From Mucilaginibacter sp. L196 (GTDB taxonomy: Bacteria; Bacteroidota; Bacteroidia; Sphingobacteriales; Sphingobacteriaceae), in NCBI RefSeq assembly GCF_009765905.1, contig NZ_LMUO01000006.1, positions 298,676 to 362,675 of the forward strand: 64,000 nt of DNA, given 5' to 3'. The position numbers were made by a program, and so were the translations under genes. The notes under the pieces are model-generated. The model worked only from the letters and a program-made list of their open reading frames with translations. It was not told where the DNA came from and did not search any database. Shown in pieces: positions 1 through 8,910 of this stretch (positions are counted from its first letter, which is position 1; the number at the start of each line of letters is the position of its first letter).

Positions 1-765
1 ACCATCACTAGCGGTTTTTGTACCGTTGGTTGCACCACCGATAATAAGGTTATAAGCCATGTTACCAACTGAGCTACCTTTAGCGTTGAAACCATCGCCA
101 CCAGTGTTACCAGATTTCTCAACTGTGTTTCTCATGATGTTATATGTACCACCGTAAAAACGGGTAATATCATCAGGAGTACCATAAATCCATGAATCTT
201 CCAAAATGAATAATCCATTTGGATTTTCAAAATACAGGATGAATTGCGAACCGGCTTTTAAGCCCGAAGTAGTTAGGAAAGGAAGTGTTTTTAAAGCCGC
301 GCCGCCAAAATCAAGGTGGGTGTATTTAACAACAACCAACTTAGCTGATGCACTGCTGTATATACCACCCCAGCCACCATTGTAAGCTGAATCGGTACCT
401 ACACTGGATGGACCTGTAGTTTTAACCCTGCGTGGGTCTGTTATAGTTATAGGATCGGATTTAGAGCCTAAACTGATAAATATACCATTGTTGATGATAT
501 TAGCACCATTTGTCATGTTAAGCTTTACACCTTGTTGTATCAAAAGGGTATCACCTGCATTTATGGTAATATCGCCGGTAACAGTGTAGGTTTGGTTAGC
601 AAGCATAGTACCTTTATAATTACCTGCAGGCAAACTACCTGTGTTGCTAATTGGTTTACCGATTTGCACCAATGGTGCAGATACGACAGCTTTATCTGAG
701 CCTTTACCGCAAGAGGCTAGTGCGAAAAGCGCCACACATAAAGAAAGAATTTGTAAATTTTTCAT
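1..765 (-). CDS. Beta-helix-like surface lipoprotein (C-terminus cut by window edge)
   Basis: The reading frame opens at an ATG whose last base is 765 and stays open to base 1, so the 255 visible codons are the N-terminal part. The protein starts with a hydrophobic signal sequence and a lipobox LASC (Cys19), so it should be lipid-anchored. After this come short Gly/Asn-rich, beta-strand-like repeats (for example GGWGGIYSS, NTGGDGFNAKGSS) that resemble right-handed parallel beta-helix or pectin-lyase-fold proteins; the fold is inferred from composition only. It lies 51 nt behind the TonB receptor on the same strand, so the two are probably co-transcribed and this may be the receptor's surface partner. 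There is no SusD-like signature. Substrate unknown. Confidence 0.8.
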   Translation of the reverse strand, partial: MKNLQILSLCVALFALASCGKGSDKAVVSAPLVQIGKPISNTGSLPAGNYKGTMLANQTYTVTGDITINAGDTLLIQQGVKLNMTNGANIINNGIFISLGSKSDPITITDPRRVKTTGPSSVGTDSAYNGGWGGIYSSASAKLVVVKYTHLDFGGAALKTLPFLTTSGLKAGSQFILYFENPNGLFILEDSWIYGTPDDITRFYGGTYNIMRNTVEKSGNTGGDGFNAKGSSVGNMAYNLIIGGATNGTKTASDG

Positions 766-816
766 AATGATGATTGAATTTTTGTTTTATTATTTTGGGG
801 TTTATGGACTTGAGAA

Positions 817-3708
817 TTAAAATTTATACTTGGCACCTAAGCTATATCTCGCGTAAAACTGGTCATATTCAACAGTGGTATAATTAGGGCTTTCCTGATG
901 TGCATATTTTAACAATCCGCTGTAATCAGTCGCGTTGTTCTGCTTTAAAAACAGCTCGTAAGGAGTGTTTAAAAGGTTATTAGCTTTTACATATAGTATA
1001 AAGTGTTTGCCGATCTTCTTCTGGGCCGAAAGATCAAGATAGGTGGATGCCTTTTCCCAGGTATCAAGGTCATAGTATTCTGATACTGAAGAAATTCTTT
1101 CACCGGTATAGGCTAATGATACCTGGGCATCTATACCATTTTTTTGATCTTTATATAATAACGAGAAGTTACCAATGTTGGCGGCCTGGCCTTGAAGTGG
1201 CCTGGTTTGATTAATACTGGCAAGGTCCTGGTCTCCTATCTGTATTTTCTTTAAAGTAGTAATCTCCGAGTTGGTGTAGGTATAATTAACAGACACACCA
1301 ACGTTTCCAAAAAACTTTTTGGCCACAAATTCTGCACCGTAATTATGCGCGTTACCCAAATTCTCAGGTGTGTACCCAAAGCCATAAGGTGTCTCTCCAA
1401 GCACTCTTTCTATCGGATCTATCAGATATTTATAATAACTGCCTACCATAAATTCATCAAATACACCGGGAAAAAACTCATACCTTAAGTCATAATTATC
1501 TATTTTGGTATGTTGTAAATAAGGGTTACCTAACGACAAATAATTTTCGTCAATTGTGCCATCGGGGTAAGGCACGAAATCATTAAAGGCGGGCCTTAAT
1601 ATTGATTTAAAATAGGAAGCCCTTAATGCCTGATTATCGGTTATTGTATACTTAGCATTTATGCTGGGCAAATAATCTACATAAGTAATGGTTGCTGTTT
1701 TACCAGCGAATGTTGCAGGTAGATCTGAGAAGTAGTATTCATAGGTATGTTCTGCTCTTAAACCAAATATAACGTTCAATTTATCGCTTGCGGAATAATC
1801 AAGCATGCCATACCCGGCATATATATTTTCGGTAAAGTTGTATACGCCCGCGTCAGCTTGTGCCGAACCCTCAGCATTTCCCGGATTATTTGCGAAAGTG
1901 AAGACAGCGGCAGGAATTGTTGTATACAGTTCCGCATTGTCAGTACCAGGGATATAGGTATTGGGCAAACTATAAGTATCATTAAAGTTAGTTCTTGTTT
2001 TATGCCTGTACATACCACCGGCTGAGAATAGCGCTTTACGGCCAAAAATAGTGGTGTTATAGTGCAGGTTTAAGTACGGAGAAATATCCTTATCTGTATT
2101 ACGTGTCCACTCCCTGGATTCATTTCCTACCGTTACCGGGCCATCAATTATATCAGGAGTAACAAATACCGAACTACCCGGAGAATTTGGATTAGGCTCG
2201 TTTTTACCATTGACTAAATCCGGGCTTGTTTGGTAAGATGTTTTAAACTCTGCTATATCAGGAAGGCTATGTTTAGCTTCAGAATTAGCTATTGTCCAGT
2301 CGAGTGAAAACTTTCTTGTTATTTTATGTTTTCCTTTTAACGTTATGTTGTAAATATTTTGCAGGTCGCTACGGGTTTCCGTTAAATTGTCAACACCATT
2401 AGTGGCGTCATAACCCTGGTAAGAATAACCACCATAAGTGGAAGTTTCGGTTTGGCGAACCCGGTATTGGTCCAATTGCAAATAGGTTGCAAACAAGTTT
2501 ATGGAGTTATTATCATCAAACTTATAATCAATTGACGCGATAGTACCTAAGCGTTTAAGCTGAGTTGAATACTCACGATTATTTGAGCTTTGAAAAGCAG
2601 TTTCCTGATTTGGCGTTTGAGCATTTGGAGATGTTCCAACAGTATTAGATTGTTCAGCCACAAAGCTGTTCTCTCCCTGGTAAGAATTTTGGTAACTTCC
2701 TGAAAAGAGCACCCCAAGCTTATCATTTAAATACCTGTTACCAATAGTTAAGCTTGCATTACTATTAAGTGGAGCATTTGCATTTTTGGTTATCAGATTT
2801 TGATACGGGAAAGCACTTATAGGCGCATTAGCAAAGGGGGGTAATGATTCTCCGGGGGCTTTGCTGCGTACAGTACTTCTGTCAAAACTAGCAAATGGCC
2901 TGTCAAAAAATATTTGGCTGTAACCAGTGCCAAAATCACCCTCAACTTTAAGCCTGTCTGGCGCGGTTTTCATAACCAGGTTAACTACACCGCCCGAAGC
3001 ATCACCTTCCATATCGGGCGTTAATGTTTTATAAACTTCAATCCGATCAACCAAACTGGCAGGGAAAATATCCAGTGGTATGTACCTATTTTTAGTATCC
3101 GGGCTTGGTATTTTAATGCCGTTTATTAGCGTAGTATTGTATTGTTTATCCATCCCCCGGATAATAACGTGTTGCGCATCGCCGGAACTACTTCGGTCAA
3201 TTGATATGCCCGATACCCGTTGAAGCACATTTGAAACCAATACATCGGGCGAAATGGCTATTGATTGTGCAGAAACTACGTTAATGGTATTGTTGGAGTT
3301 TTTCTCATCTCCACGTGCCGATCTGTCGCTTTCCTTACTGGCATATTCAATTACGGCTACTTCATTAAGCGCGGTAGAGTTATCTAACATAACAACGTTT
3401 AATATAGCTATATGACCTTTTATGGCATCAACCGCATATTCCTTAGTTGTTTTGTAACCAACAAAGCTTACTTTTAAAATGTAGGTACCGGCAGGGATAT
3501 TTTTAAAATCATAACTACCATCAAGTTTAACTGTGGTATTAAATACAGTGCTACCGTTTGCAATGTGTACGGTGGCACCGATTAGCGTTTCTGAAGTTTT
3601 AGCATCAGAAACATTTCCTTTTATAGTTTGCGCAGATGCAGAAAAGCAAAAAGCTGTAAAGAAAAAAAGTAATAAAAAAGAACGTTTAAATTGTATAGAT
3701 ATGGCCAT
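817..3708 (-). CDS. TonB-dependent outer-membrane receptor with N-terminal carboxypeptidase-regulatory-like domain
   Basis: 963 residues. A signal peptide (about 1-26, ending SASAQ) is followed by a CarboxypepD_reg-like beta-sandwich (about 28-110, GNVSDAKTSETLIGATV), a plug domain (about 135-250, with IIRGMDKQYNTTLINGI and DRIEVYKTLTPDMEGDASGG) and a 22-strand type barrel that ends in an aromatic residue (YARYSLGAKYKF). The family takes up ligands across the outer membrane using TonB energy. No SusD gene lies next to it; the following gene encodes a beta-helix-like lipoprotein, and no ligand can be inferred. The ATG at 3708 is followed directly by a good signal peptide. Upstream, bases 3761-3768 read TGTATTTG on the minus strand, one mismatch from the Bacteroidota -7 box. 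Confidence 0.93.
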   Translation of the reverse strand: MAISIQFKRSFLLLFFFTAFCFSASAQTIKGNVSDAKTSETLIGATVHIANGSTVFNTTVKLDGSYDFKNIPAGTYILKVSFVGYKTTKEYAVDAIKGHIAILNVVMLDNSTALNEVAVIEYASKESDRSARGDEKNSNNTINVVSAQSIAISPDVLVSNVLQRVSGISIDRSSSGDAQHVIIRGMDKQYNTTLINGIKIPSPDTKNRYIPLDIFPASLVDRIEVYKTLTPDMEGDASGGVVNLVMKTAPDRLKVEGDFGTGYSQIFFDRPFASFDRSTVRSKAPGESLPPFANAPISAFPYQNLITKNANAPLNSNASLTIGNRYLNDKLGVLFSGSYQNSYQGENSFVAEQSNTVGTSPNAQTPNQETAFQSSNNREYSTQLKRLGTIASIDYKFDDNNSINLFATYLQLDQYRVRQTETSTYGGYSYQGYDATNGVDNLTETRSDLQNIYNITLKGKHKITRKFSLDWTIANSEAKHSLPDIAEFKTSYQTSPDLVNGKNEPNPNSPGSSVFVTPDIIDGPVTVGNESREWTRNTDKDISPYLNLHYNTTIFGRKALFSAGGMYRHKTRTNFNDTYSLPNTYIPGTDNAELYTTIPAAVFTFANNPGNAEGSAQADAGVYNFTENIYAGYGMLDYSASDKLNVIFGLRAEHTYEYYFSDLPATFAGKTATITYVDYLPSINAKYTITDNQALRASYFKSILRPAFNDFVPYPDGTIDENYLSLGNPYLQHTKIDNYDLRYEFFPGVFDEFMVGSYYKYLIDPIERVLGETPYGFGYTPENLGNAHNYGAEFVAKKFFGNVGVSVNYTYTNSEITTLKKIQIGDQDLASINQTRPLQGQAANIGNFSLLYKDQKNGIDAQVSLAYTGERISSVSEYYDLDTWEKASTYLDLSAQKKIGKHFILYVKANNLLNTPYELFLKQNNATDYSGLLKYAHQESPNYTTVEYDQFYARYSLGAKYKF

Positions 3709-4105
3709 TTAATAGGGGTTTTATGAGTGCTTTGTATTCCTTTTTGATAGCATTTTCATGCAAATACACACCGAAATTCTGTTTAAAAACTGAGCTTTTA
3801 CTACAGTAATCATTTGTTAACACAATGATTTCTTGGAGTTAACAATGGAGGTTATGGCGGGATGATTTATTAATATTAAACTAAGATTATTTAACATTAA
3901 GGAGATATTGGAATAGGCAGACGAGCAAAAAAAGCTAGCACCTATACGCCGAAAAAATTTCACGGAGACTGTTTACTTGATGATCTTTTTTATAATTCCG
4001 CATTGTAATAATTGCAGGAATTGATACGGCAGTTTCAAACAAGCAGTATTTAATCACGAGCGTGATTAGCTTAGAAATAAGATTATAAAAGATAAAGGGA
4101 TTAAA
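3709..4105. other. 397-bp intergenic region between clpS and the TonB receptor
   Basis: There is no credible ORF or RNA gene. It should hold the promoter and leader of the TonB receptor (a 7/8 match to the -7 box at 3761-3768, minus strand). Two palindromic patches are visible: AATCATT/AATGATT arms at 3808-3830 around a GTTAAC, and TAATCACG/CGTGATTA arms at 4051-4068. The first is placed where an operator for the receptor could lie. The second is about 40 nt past the clpS stop and could be a weak terminator, but no T-run follows it. Confidence 0.5.
4051..4068. repeat. Perfect 8-bp inverted repeat downstream of clpS
   Basis: Arms TAATCACG and CGTGATTA are separated by 2 nt. The position fits the 3' end of the clpS transcript. 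On the minus strand it is not followed by a T-tract, so an operator or a weak hairpin is as likely as a terminator. Confidence 0.4.
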
Positions 4106-4387
4106 TTATTCAACCGAAACGGTTAAACCTTCCTGCTGTAGAATTTTGCGGTATATCTCCATTTCATTAAATGAGCCTTCGAGTATGGCGCATTTGCCTT
4201 CGTTATGTACCTTCCATGCGATCTTCTCGGCTTGAGATTCCGAATAATCCAGGTATTTCATCATGCAATAGATAACATGATCGAAACTGTTAACGTCATC
4301 GTTCCATAAAATAAGGCGGTGTAGTTCTTTTAAACTCGCAAGTAGCTCTTCGAGTGTAAATGTATCTTCCTGTACTTCGGTTGGCAT
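4106..4387 (-). CDS. clpS: ClpS, adaptor of the ClpAP/ClpCP protease (N-end rule)
   Basis: A small protein with the ClpS core: LILWNDDVNSFDHVI near the N-terminus, then the helix ending in WKVHNEGKCAI and the final strand. The Asn-Asp pair and the His of VHNEG match the residues that hold the N-terminal amino group of N-degron substrates in characterised ClpS proteins. It delivers such substrates to Clp AAA+ unfoldases in the cytosol. I choose the ATG at 4387 (MPTEVQEDTF, 93 residues). A longer reading from a TTG at 4399 would place the start codon inside a perfect -7 promoter box. No clpA or clpC lies in the window. Confidence 0.92.
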   Translation of the reverse strand: MPTEVQEDTFTLEELLASLKELHRLILWNDDVNSFDHVIYCMMKYLDYSESQAEKIAWKVHNEGKCAILEGSFNEMEIYRKILQQEGLTVSVE

Positions 4388-4396
4388 ATGTAACTG

Positions 4397-4404
4397 CAAA
4401 ATTA
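4397..4404 (-). promoter_or_regulatory. -7 promoter box for clpS
   Basis: On the minus strand these bases read TAATTTTG, a perfect TAnnTTTG match. Only 9 nt separate it from the clpS ATG, so the 5' leader would be a few nucleotides at most. I see no clear -33 TTG. Confidence 0.5.
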
Positions 4405-4537
4405 CTTAAAAAGTATAATAAAACGTTTAAAATTGTGTTGGAAAATGGTGATTACTGATTAGGCGCGATAAACCTAAGCTAAAACTTATACGCGATATAA
4501 AACTTATCAATATTACCCTTTAAAAATCCCCTGATAT

Positions 4538-5395
4538 ATGAAAAAATCTTCTGTAGTTTTTATTGCCGGTTTAGCCTTACAATTTATTATAACAACAGCT
4601 TGTAAAGCCCAGGCACCTTCGCCACAATATCATTTAAAGGCAGCGCCGGTAAATATAGTTGTTGATGGCAGTATAAAAGAATGGGGAGACAGCCTAAGCT
4701 ACTACAGCCCCGAAGAACGATTAAATTACGCCATTACAAATAGTAAAGACACGCTTTATTTGGCCGTAAAGATTTATGACCGGTCAGAAATAATGCGGGT
4801 TTTAAATGCGGGGCTAACTTTTATCATCGACCCAAAAGGAAAAAAGAAAGAAACTTATAGTTTAACCTACCCTTTAAATGTACAAGGCGGCAGCAGTATC
4901 CCTTTTAACCGCAACCCGGGCGAAAACGAAGAAGTTAGCCAGGAAGAACGCAACGAGTTATTACAGGAAAAGCTAACACGGCTACGCGGAATAAAAGTTG
5001 TTGGCTTTAAAGATATTGAAGATGATATGATCACCACATCAAATTCATACGGCATACAAACCGCGGTTAATTATGATGAAGCCGGAAATTTAATTTATGA
5101 AGAAGCCATCCCTTTAAAGTTTTTTCATGCTGATAATAAGGCCGAGTGGGCATTTAATATCAGGATAAATGGCATACAGCGCCCCAAACCTACCGATGAC
5201 AGCAATGGTGAAAGCGGTAGTGGTGGTGGAAGAAGTGGCGGCGGAGGCGGTATGGGAGGCGGAGGCGGCATGGGTGGTGGCGGCGGCCGACATGGCGGCG
5301 GCGGCAAACGTGGCGGCGGACCAACCAGCAATGAAGCCGGTGGCGAAATGGCTAAGAGTGTAGACTTTTGGGGGAAATTTTATTTAGCTCAATAA
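4538..5395 (+). CDS. Secreted protein with CBM9/DOMON-like domain and Gly-rich tail
   Basis: 285 residues. A hydrophobic N-terminus (ends ITTACKAQA) indicates export; the Cys could be lipidated but the lipobox is imperfect. Residues about 35-115 (VDGSIKEWGDSLSYYS, then LAVKIYDRSE) look like the CBM9/DOMON-like beta-sandwich found at the start of many Bacteroidota secreted proteins. From about residue 225 the chain becomes a low-complexity tract of glycine with interspersed Ser, Met, His, Arg and Lys, followed by a short ordered end (SVDFWGKFYLAQ). It stands alone between clpS (divergent) and the MG2/plug gene (convergent). I do not recognise a specific function. The Gly/His/Met tract could bind metal or act as a flexible surface linker. 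Confidence 0.75.
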   Translation: MKKSSVVFIAGLALQFIITTACKAQAPSPQYHLKAAPVNIVVDGSIKEWGDSLSYYSPEERLNYAITNSKDTLYLAVKIYDRSEIMRVLNAGLTFIIDPKGKKKETYSLTYPLNVQGGSSIPFNRNPGENEEVSQEERNELLQEKLTRLRGIKVVGFKDIEDDMITTSNSYGIQTAVNYDEAGNLIYEEAIPLKFFHADNKAEWAFNIRINGIQRPKPTDDSNGESGSGGGRSGGGGGMGGGGGMGGGGGRHGGGGKRGGGPTSNEAGGEMAKSVDFWGKFYLAQ

Positions 5396-5471
5396 ATTGG
5401 GTTAAAACTAATTTGAGCTACAATATATAAGAAGCTATCTAAAAACTATTGAATTTAGATGGCTACTAAGT

Positions 5472-5509
5472 AAAAAGGCATCCGGATTTAAATTCCAGAT
5501 GCCTTTTTT
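5472..5509. terminator. Bidirectional terminator between the Gly-rich and MG2/plug genes
   Basis: The stem pairs AAAAAGGCATC with GATGCCTTTTT; one C/A mismatch and a GGA/TCC extension surround a 7-nt loop. T-runs follow on both strands, and it sits between convergent genes that end at 5395 and 5520. Confidence 0.85.
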
Positions 5510-5519
5510 GTTGAATTTG

Positions 5520-8234
5520 TTACTGCACTTTGTAACGGTAAACCTGCCGGGCAAGGTTGCCATAAGCATCAATACCTTCAATAATTACCCGGTAATTACC
5601 TTTGCTACCCGCGTTAAAATATTCAAAGGATGCATTACCGCTTTTATCCGTCGCAATATTAGAGTTCCAGTATATGGTTGAGCGCTGATCGGCAACGGCT
5701 TGATTAGTTTTTGGATCATCATATTGCGGAGAATAAAACATCCGTATTTTGCTATAGCCTATTGGCGTATAGGCAACTATACCGGGTATAGGCTCATTGT
5801 AGCGTGCTTTATTCAACTCATCACCTGTTTTTGATGTCAATACAATAACACCACCCGGGCCCGCCTGTGATCCATATATACTCATATAGACTCCTGTCCG
5901 CAAAACTTCTATACTGCCAATGTCATTCATGTTTACGATATTAAATTCATCGCTTGATATAAAAACACCATCCAGGTTTACTGTCATCATACCTCCCCGC
6001 GTTGAATATGGCACCCCGTTACGAAAAACCACGCCGAAAAGCACTCCCTGTAAGCATTGATCTAATGAAAAACATCCAAGAGGGATCTGATCACCAACTA
6101 ATACCTGGTCGGCATTGCCGGGGCCATTTAAGTTTGACGAATTTTTAAGTCTGATTCTTTTATCTGTAATTACTACTTCTTGTAATACGATGGTATGTTT
6201 AGCAAGACCATATTTAAGCTGTTGGTTAAACAGGTCCTTACTGCTTTGCACATAATTAGATAGTCCATCATAAATATTAACCTGTACATCGGCCGCGTTT
6301 TTATCATGAGTTGCATCTTGTGGTATTACATCATCAAGCACTATATTTACATTCCTGCGGTCTTTACCTGTTCGGGCTTGTATTACAAACTTTATACTAT
6401 CGGGGAATGTCAGGTTGTTAAAAGCAAATCGTCCGTTCGCATCGGTAAGTGTGTCGGTAAAAAAGGTTCCATGACCGGTTGAAAACAGCGTTACCTTACC
6501 ATTAGCCACCGGCTTACCACTTAATGTGGTTATATGCCCACTTATCCGCAGTGTTTTTTCGGGTTGATATACAGCCTCGGGCAAATCATCATTTAATACC
6601 TTTTTCCACTCAAACCTATGATAGCCCTGTGTAAGCATCAGCACATCCATATCAGCTTGTGTTTTTTCGCTTACATTATTAAAATAATAATTGGGTTGCT
6701 CTACGTAACCCCGCAAATCAGATGTTAGCAATAGGTTTGTTAATATGGTTGACGCGAAATTCTCATCCTGCGGCACTTTAGTTTCATCGGTAACCGCTAC
6801 CGAGAAGCTACCAATAGCGGGTTTGGCATCTGAGGTCAGCGCGCTTAGCTGTATTTTTACTTTTTGGCCCGGCGCATAAGTCTTTTCGGCTTTCACATCC
6901 AGCTTAAGCTGGTCGTTATTCTGGATAAATACCAGCCGTTCATCCAGCGGCTCACCTTTTGATGAAAACAGGGTAAATTGTACAATACCTGATGGAAAAC
7001 GGCTTTTATCCAGCGTAGCCACAAAACTTGATACCCCCGGATTACTTTTCGCGGCATAATAAACGTCGCCATCGCATTGCGCTATAAGGCTCAAGGTATC
7101 ATTGGGGTCACTATCGTAAGTTTGCCTATTTGAAGTTATCTTTATGCTGATCTTGCTACTATCCTTGTTATCAATAGCTAAAACATAACCTTTATCAATA
7201 GCCTGTGGCAGAGCGATCGTGTTATCTGAACCATCAGCATAAAAAATATGAGCTTTATAGATTTTATTAGCCTGCGGATTGAGGGTGAACTCCCCCATTC
7301 CTAAGTGTTGACTGCTAAAAGTGGCTACTGCATTTCCCGCATCATCAGTAATCGTACCTTTTATATCAGTACCTAAACCATCGGCGCCCACGGCTTTAAA
7401 CGCTATTTTTGATGTTACACCGGTAACTAAACTGCCACCTTCTGGAAAAAACTGTACATCAACATTGCCGGATGTAGCTTTAACCGGAAGCATTTTGGTT
7501 ACCAGACTGTTTTTATCAATTTGGATGTTGGTAATGATCCTGCCCGAGCTGACAGGTTCTTTTAGTGTATTGGTAAAACTAAGGGAAATGTTGCCTTTAT
7601 CGTCAGTAATGCCTTTACCCTTTGCAACTTGCTTTGGCCCCAGGTCTATATTGTATTTAACTTCTTTATTGGCGTAGGCTACCCCTTCAGGGTCGGTATA
7701 ATTAATTGTGGCGTTTACCTTTTGCTGTCCGTTTTGGTTGGCAAAAGTATAGGCTACTCTCGCATTAACTTTATTATCAATAGTATTTACAATACTTATA
7801 TGCTGATCGAAAAAATATTCGGGGCCAGCATTACGCATCCAGTTGGTGTAAGCGCGTATACGGTAATTACCTTCGGTCAAAGTATCCGGTAAAGCAAAAT
7901 CGCCCCAGGTTAAACCGTCTATTAAAGGTAGTTTTATATGCTGTTTAACCGAATCTTTATCATCAATCAATTCCACGTTTAAAACGCCACTCAGGGTGGT
8001 TAGCTGATGCTGGCTGCCAAGGGTTACATAAGCTTTAAACCAAATATCATCGCCAACGGCATAATAAGGTTTATCCAATTGCAGGTAAACTTTTTCAACC
8101 GGGTTTTTAAGCACCCATTTATTAAGCTGAAGCGCTATTTTTTGAATGGGATAATTATCGGCAACAATAAAGCCTGCCAACGTAAAAACACTTACTGCTA
8201 ACAGCAACCTGATAATTAACTTCCTGTGATTCAT
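5520..8234 (-). CDS. MG2-domain protein with TonB-type plug but no barrel
   Basis: 904 residues with an N-terminal signal or anchor (about 8-26). Beta-sandwich domains of the alpha-2-macroglobulin MG2 type begin near residue 44 (VYLQLDKPYYAVGDDIWFKAYV) and continue to about 550. A carboxypeptidase-regulatory-like domain follows at about 560-630 (ISGHITTLSGKPVANGKVTL), then a TonB-receptor plug-like domain at about 700-803 (VNLDGVF, IEVLRTGVYMSIYGSQAGPGGVIVL), and a last beta-sandwich to the C-terminus. The roughly 700 residues of a transport barrel are missing, so it cannot be an ordinary receptor. Such proteins recur in Bacteroidota and their role is unclear, possibly as part of a larger outer-membrane assembly. 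dcd lies 67 nt upstream on the same strand. Confidence 0.8.
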   Translation of the reverse strand: MNHRKLIIRLLLAVSVFTLAGFIVADNYPIQKIALQLNKWVLKNPVEKVYLQLDKPYYAVGDDIWFKAYVTLGSQHQLTTLSGVLNVELIDDKDSVKQHIKLPLIDGLTWGDFALPDTLTEGNYRIRAYTNWMRNAGPEYFFDQHISIVNTIDNKVNARVAYTFANQNGQQKVNATINYTDPEGVAYANKEVKYNIDLGPKQVAKGKGITDDKGNISLSFTNTLKEPVSSGRIITNIQIDKNSLVTKMLPVKATSGNVDVQFFPEGGSLVTGVTSKIAFKAVGADGLGTDIKGTITDDAGNAVATFSSQHLGMGEFTLNPQANKIYKAHIFYADGSDNTIALPQAIDKGYVLAIDNKDSSKISIKITSNRQTYDSDPNDTLSLIAQCDGDVYYAAKSNPGVSSFVATLDKSRFPSGIVQFTLFSSKGEPLDERLVFIQNNDQLKLDVKAEKTYAPGQKVKIQLSALTSDAKPAIGSFSVAVTDETKVPQDENFASTILTNLLLTSDLRGYVEQPNYYFNNVSEKTQADMDVLMLTQGYHRFEWKKVLNDDLPEAVYQPEKTLRISGHITTLSGKPVANGKVTLFSTGHGTFFTDTLTDANGRFAFNNLTFPDSIKFVIQARTGKDRRNVNIVLDDVIPQDATHDKNAADVQVNIYDGLSNYVQSSKDLFNQQLKYGLAKHTIVLQEVVITDKRIRLKNSSNLNGPGNADQVLVGDQIPLGCFSLDQCLQGVLFGVVFRNGVPYSTRGGMMTVNLDGVFISSDEFNIVNMNDIGSIEVLRTGVYMSIYGSQAGPGGVIVLTSKTGDELNKARYNEPIPGIVAYTPIGYSKIRMFYSPQYDDPKTNQAVADQRSTIYWNSNIATDKSGNASFEYFNAGSKGNYRVIIEGIDAYGNLARQVYRYKVQ

Positions 8235-8301
8235 AATGGTACAGCAATTTCAGAAAAAAAAGGTTAGGTTTTAGTTTATAACAATACTGTTACAAGCACA
8301 G

Positions 8302-8838
8302 TTAAAATTTGTTCTTCCACATCATGCTTTCAACCGGGCGTGTGGTGGGGTTACTATATTTCGCATTGCTTTTTGTATTGTACATAGTTTCTATTTCGCC
8401 CTCAACAGCAAAATAAATTAATTGGCCTATGGGCATACCTGCGTAAATACGTACGGGTTGCGCGCATGATATTTCCAATGTCCAGGTATTGCAAAAGCCA
8501 ACATCGCCTTTGCCGGCGGTGGCATGTATATCAATACCCAAACGGCCGGTGCTTGACTTGCCTTCTAAAAACGGGACATGCGCGTGTGTTTCGGTATACT
8601 CCAAAGTAACACCCAGGTATAGGGTATTGGTTTGTAAAACAAATCCTTCTTTGGGTATATCAAAATAATCAATCTCGTTATGCAGTTTGGCATCCAGTAC
8701 CCTATCGCGGTAAGTTGCCAAATGCTTGCCTAAATGCACATCGTATGAGTTAGTGCCTAAACACGCGCGCTCAAAAGGTTCAATAATAATGGTGCCTTTA
8801 TCTATTTCTTCGAGTATGCGTTTGTCCGACAATATCAT
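8302..8838 (-). CDS. dcd: dCTP deaminase
   Basis: 178 residues, in the usual size range. It has the dUTPase/dCTP deaminase jelly-roll with the conserved block PFLEGKSSTGRLGIDIHATAG and, further on, the strand WTLEISCAQPVRIYAGMPIGQLIYF, which carries the expected catalytic Glu. It converts dCTP to dUTP, feeding dTMP synthesis through dUTPase, which is also in this window (dut, 44653-45087). It is transcribed divergently from the phosphopantetheinyl transferase gene across 72 bp. Whether it also cleaves dUTP, as bifunctional relatives do, cannot be read from the sequence. Confidence 0.93.
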   Translation of the reverse strand: MILSDKRILEEIDKGTIIIEPFERACLGTNSYDVHLGKHLATYRDRVLDAKLHNEIDYFDIPKEGFVLQTNTLYLGVTLEYTETHAHVPFLEGKSSTGRLGIDIHATAGKGDVGFCNTWTLEISCAQPVRIYAGMPIGQLIYFAVEGEIETMYNTKSNAKYSNPTTRPVESMMWKNKF

Positions 8839-8910
8839 AATATAGTAGTTATATGGCTAAATTATAATTATTTGACTTAAGTTTGCCATCCTTTTTGCAA
8901 TTTTACTTTT

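Noticed and set aside
4397..4399. TTG start for clpS
   Set aside because: It overlaps the -7 box; the ATG at 4387 keeps the whole conserved domain.
5125..5331. Proline-rich minus-strand ORF
   Set aside because: It is the antisense of the glycine-rich tract of the gene at 4538-5395.
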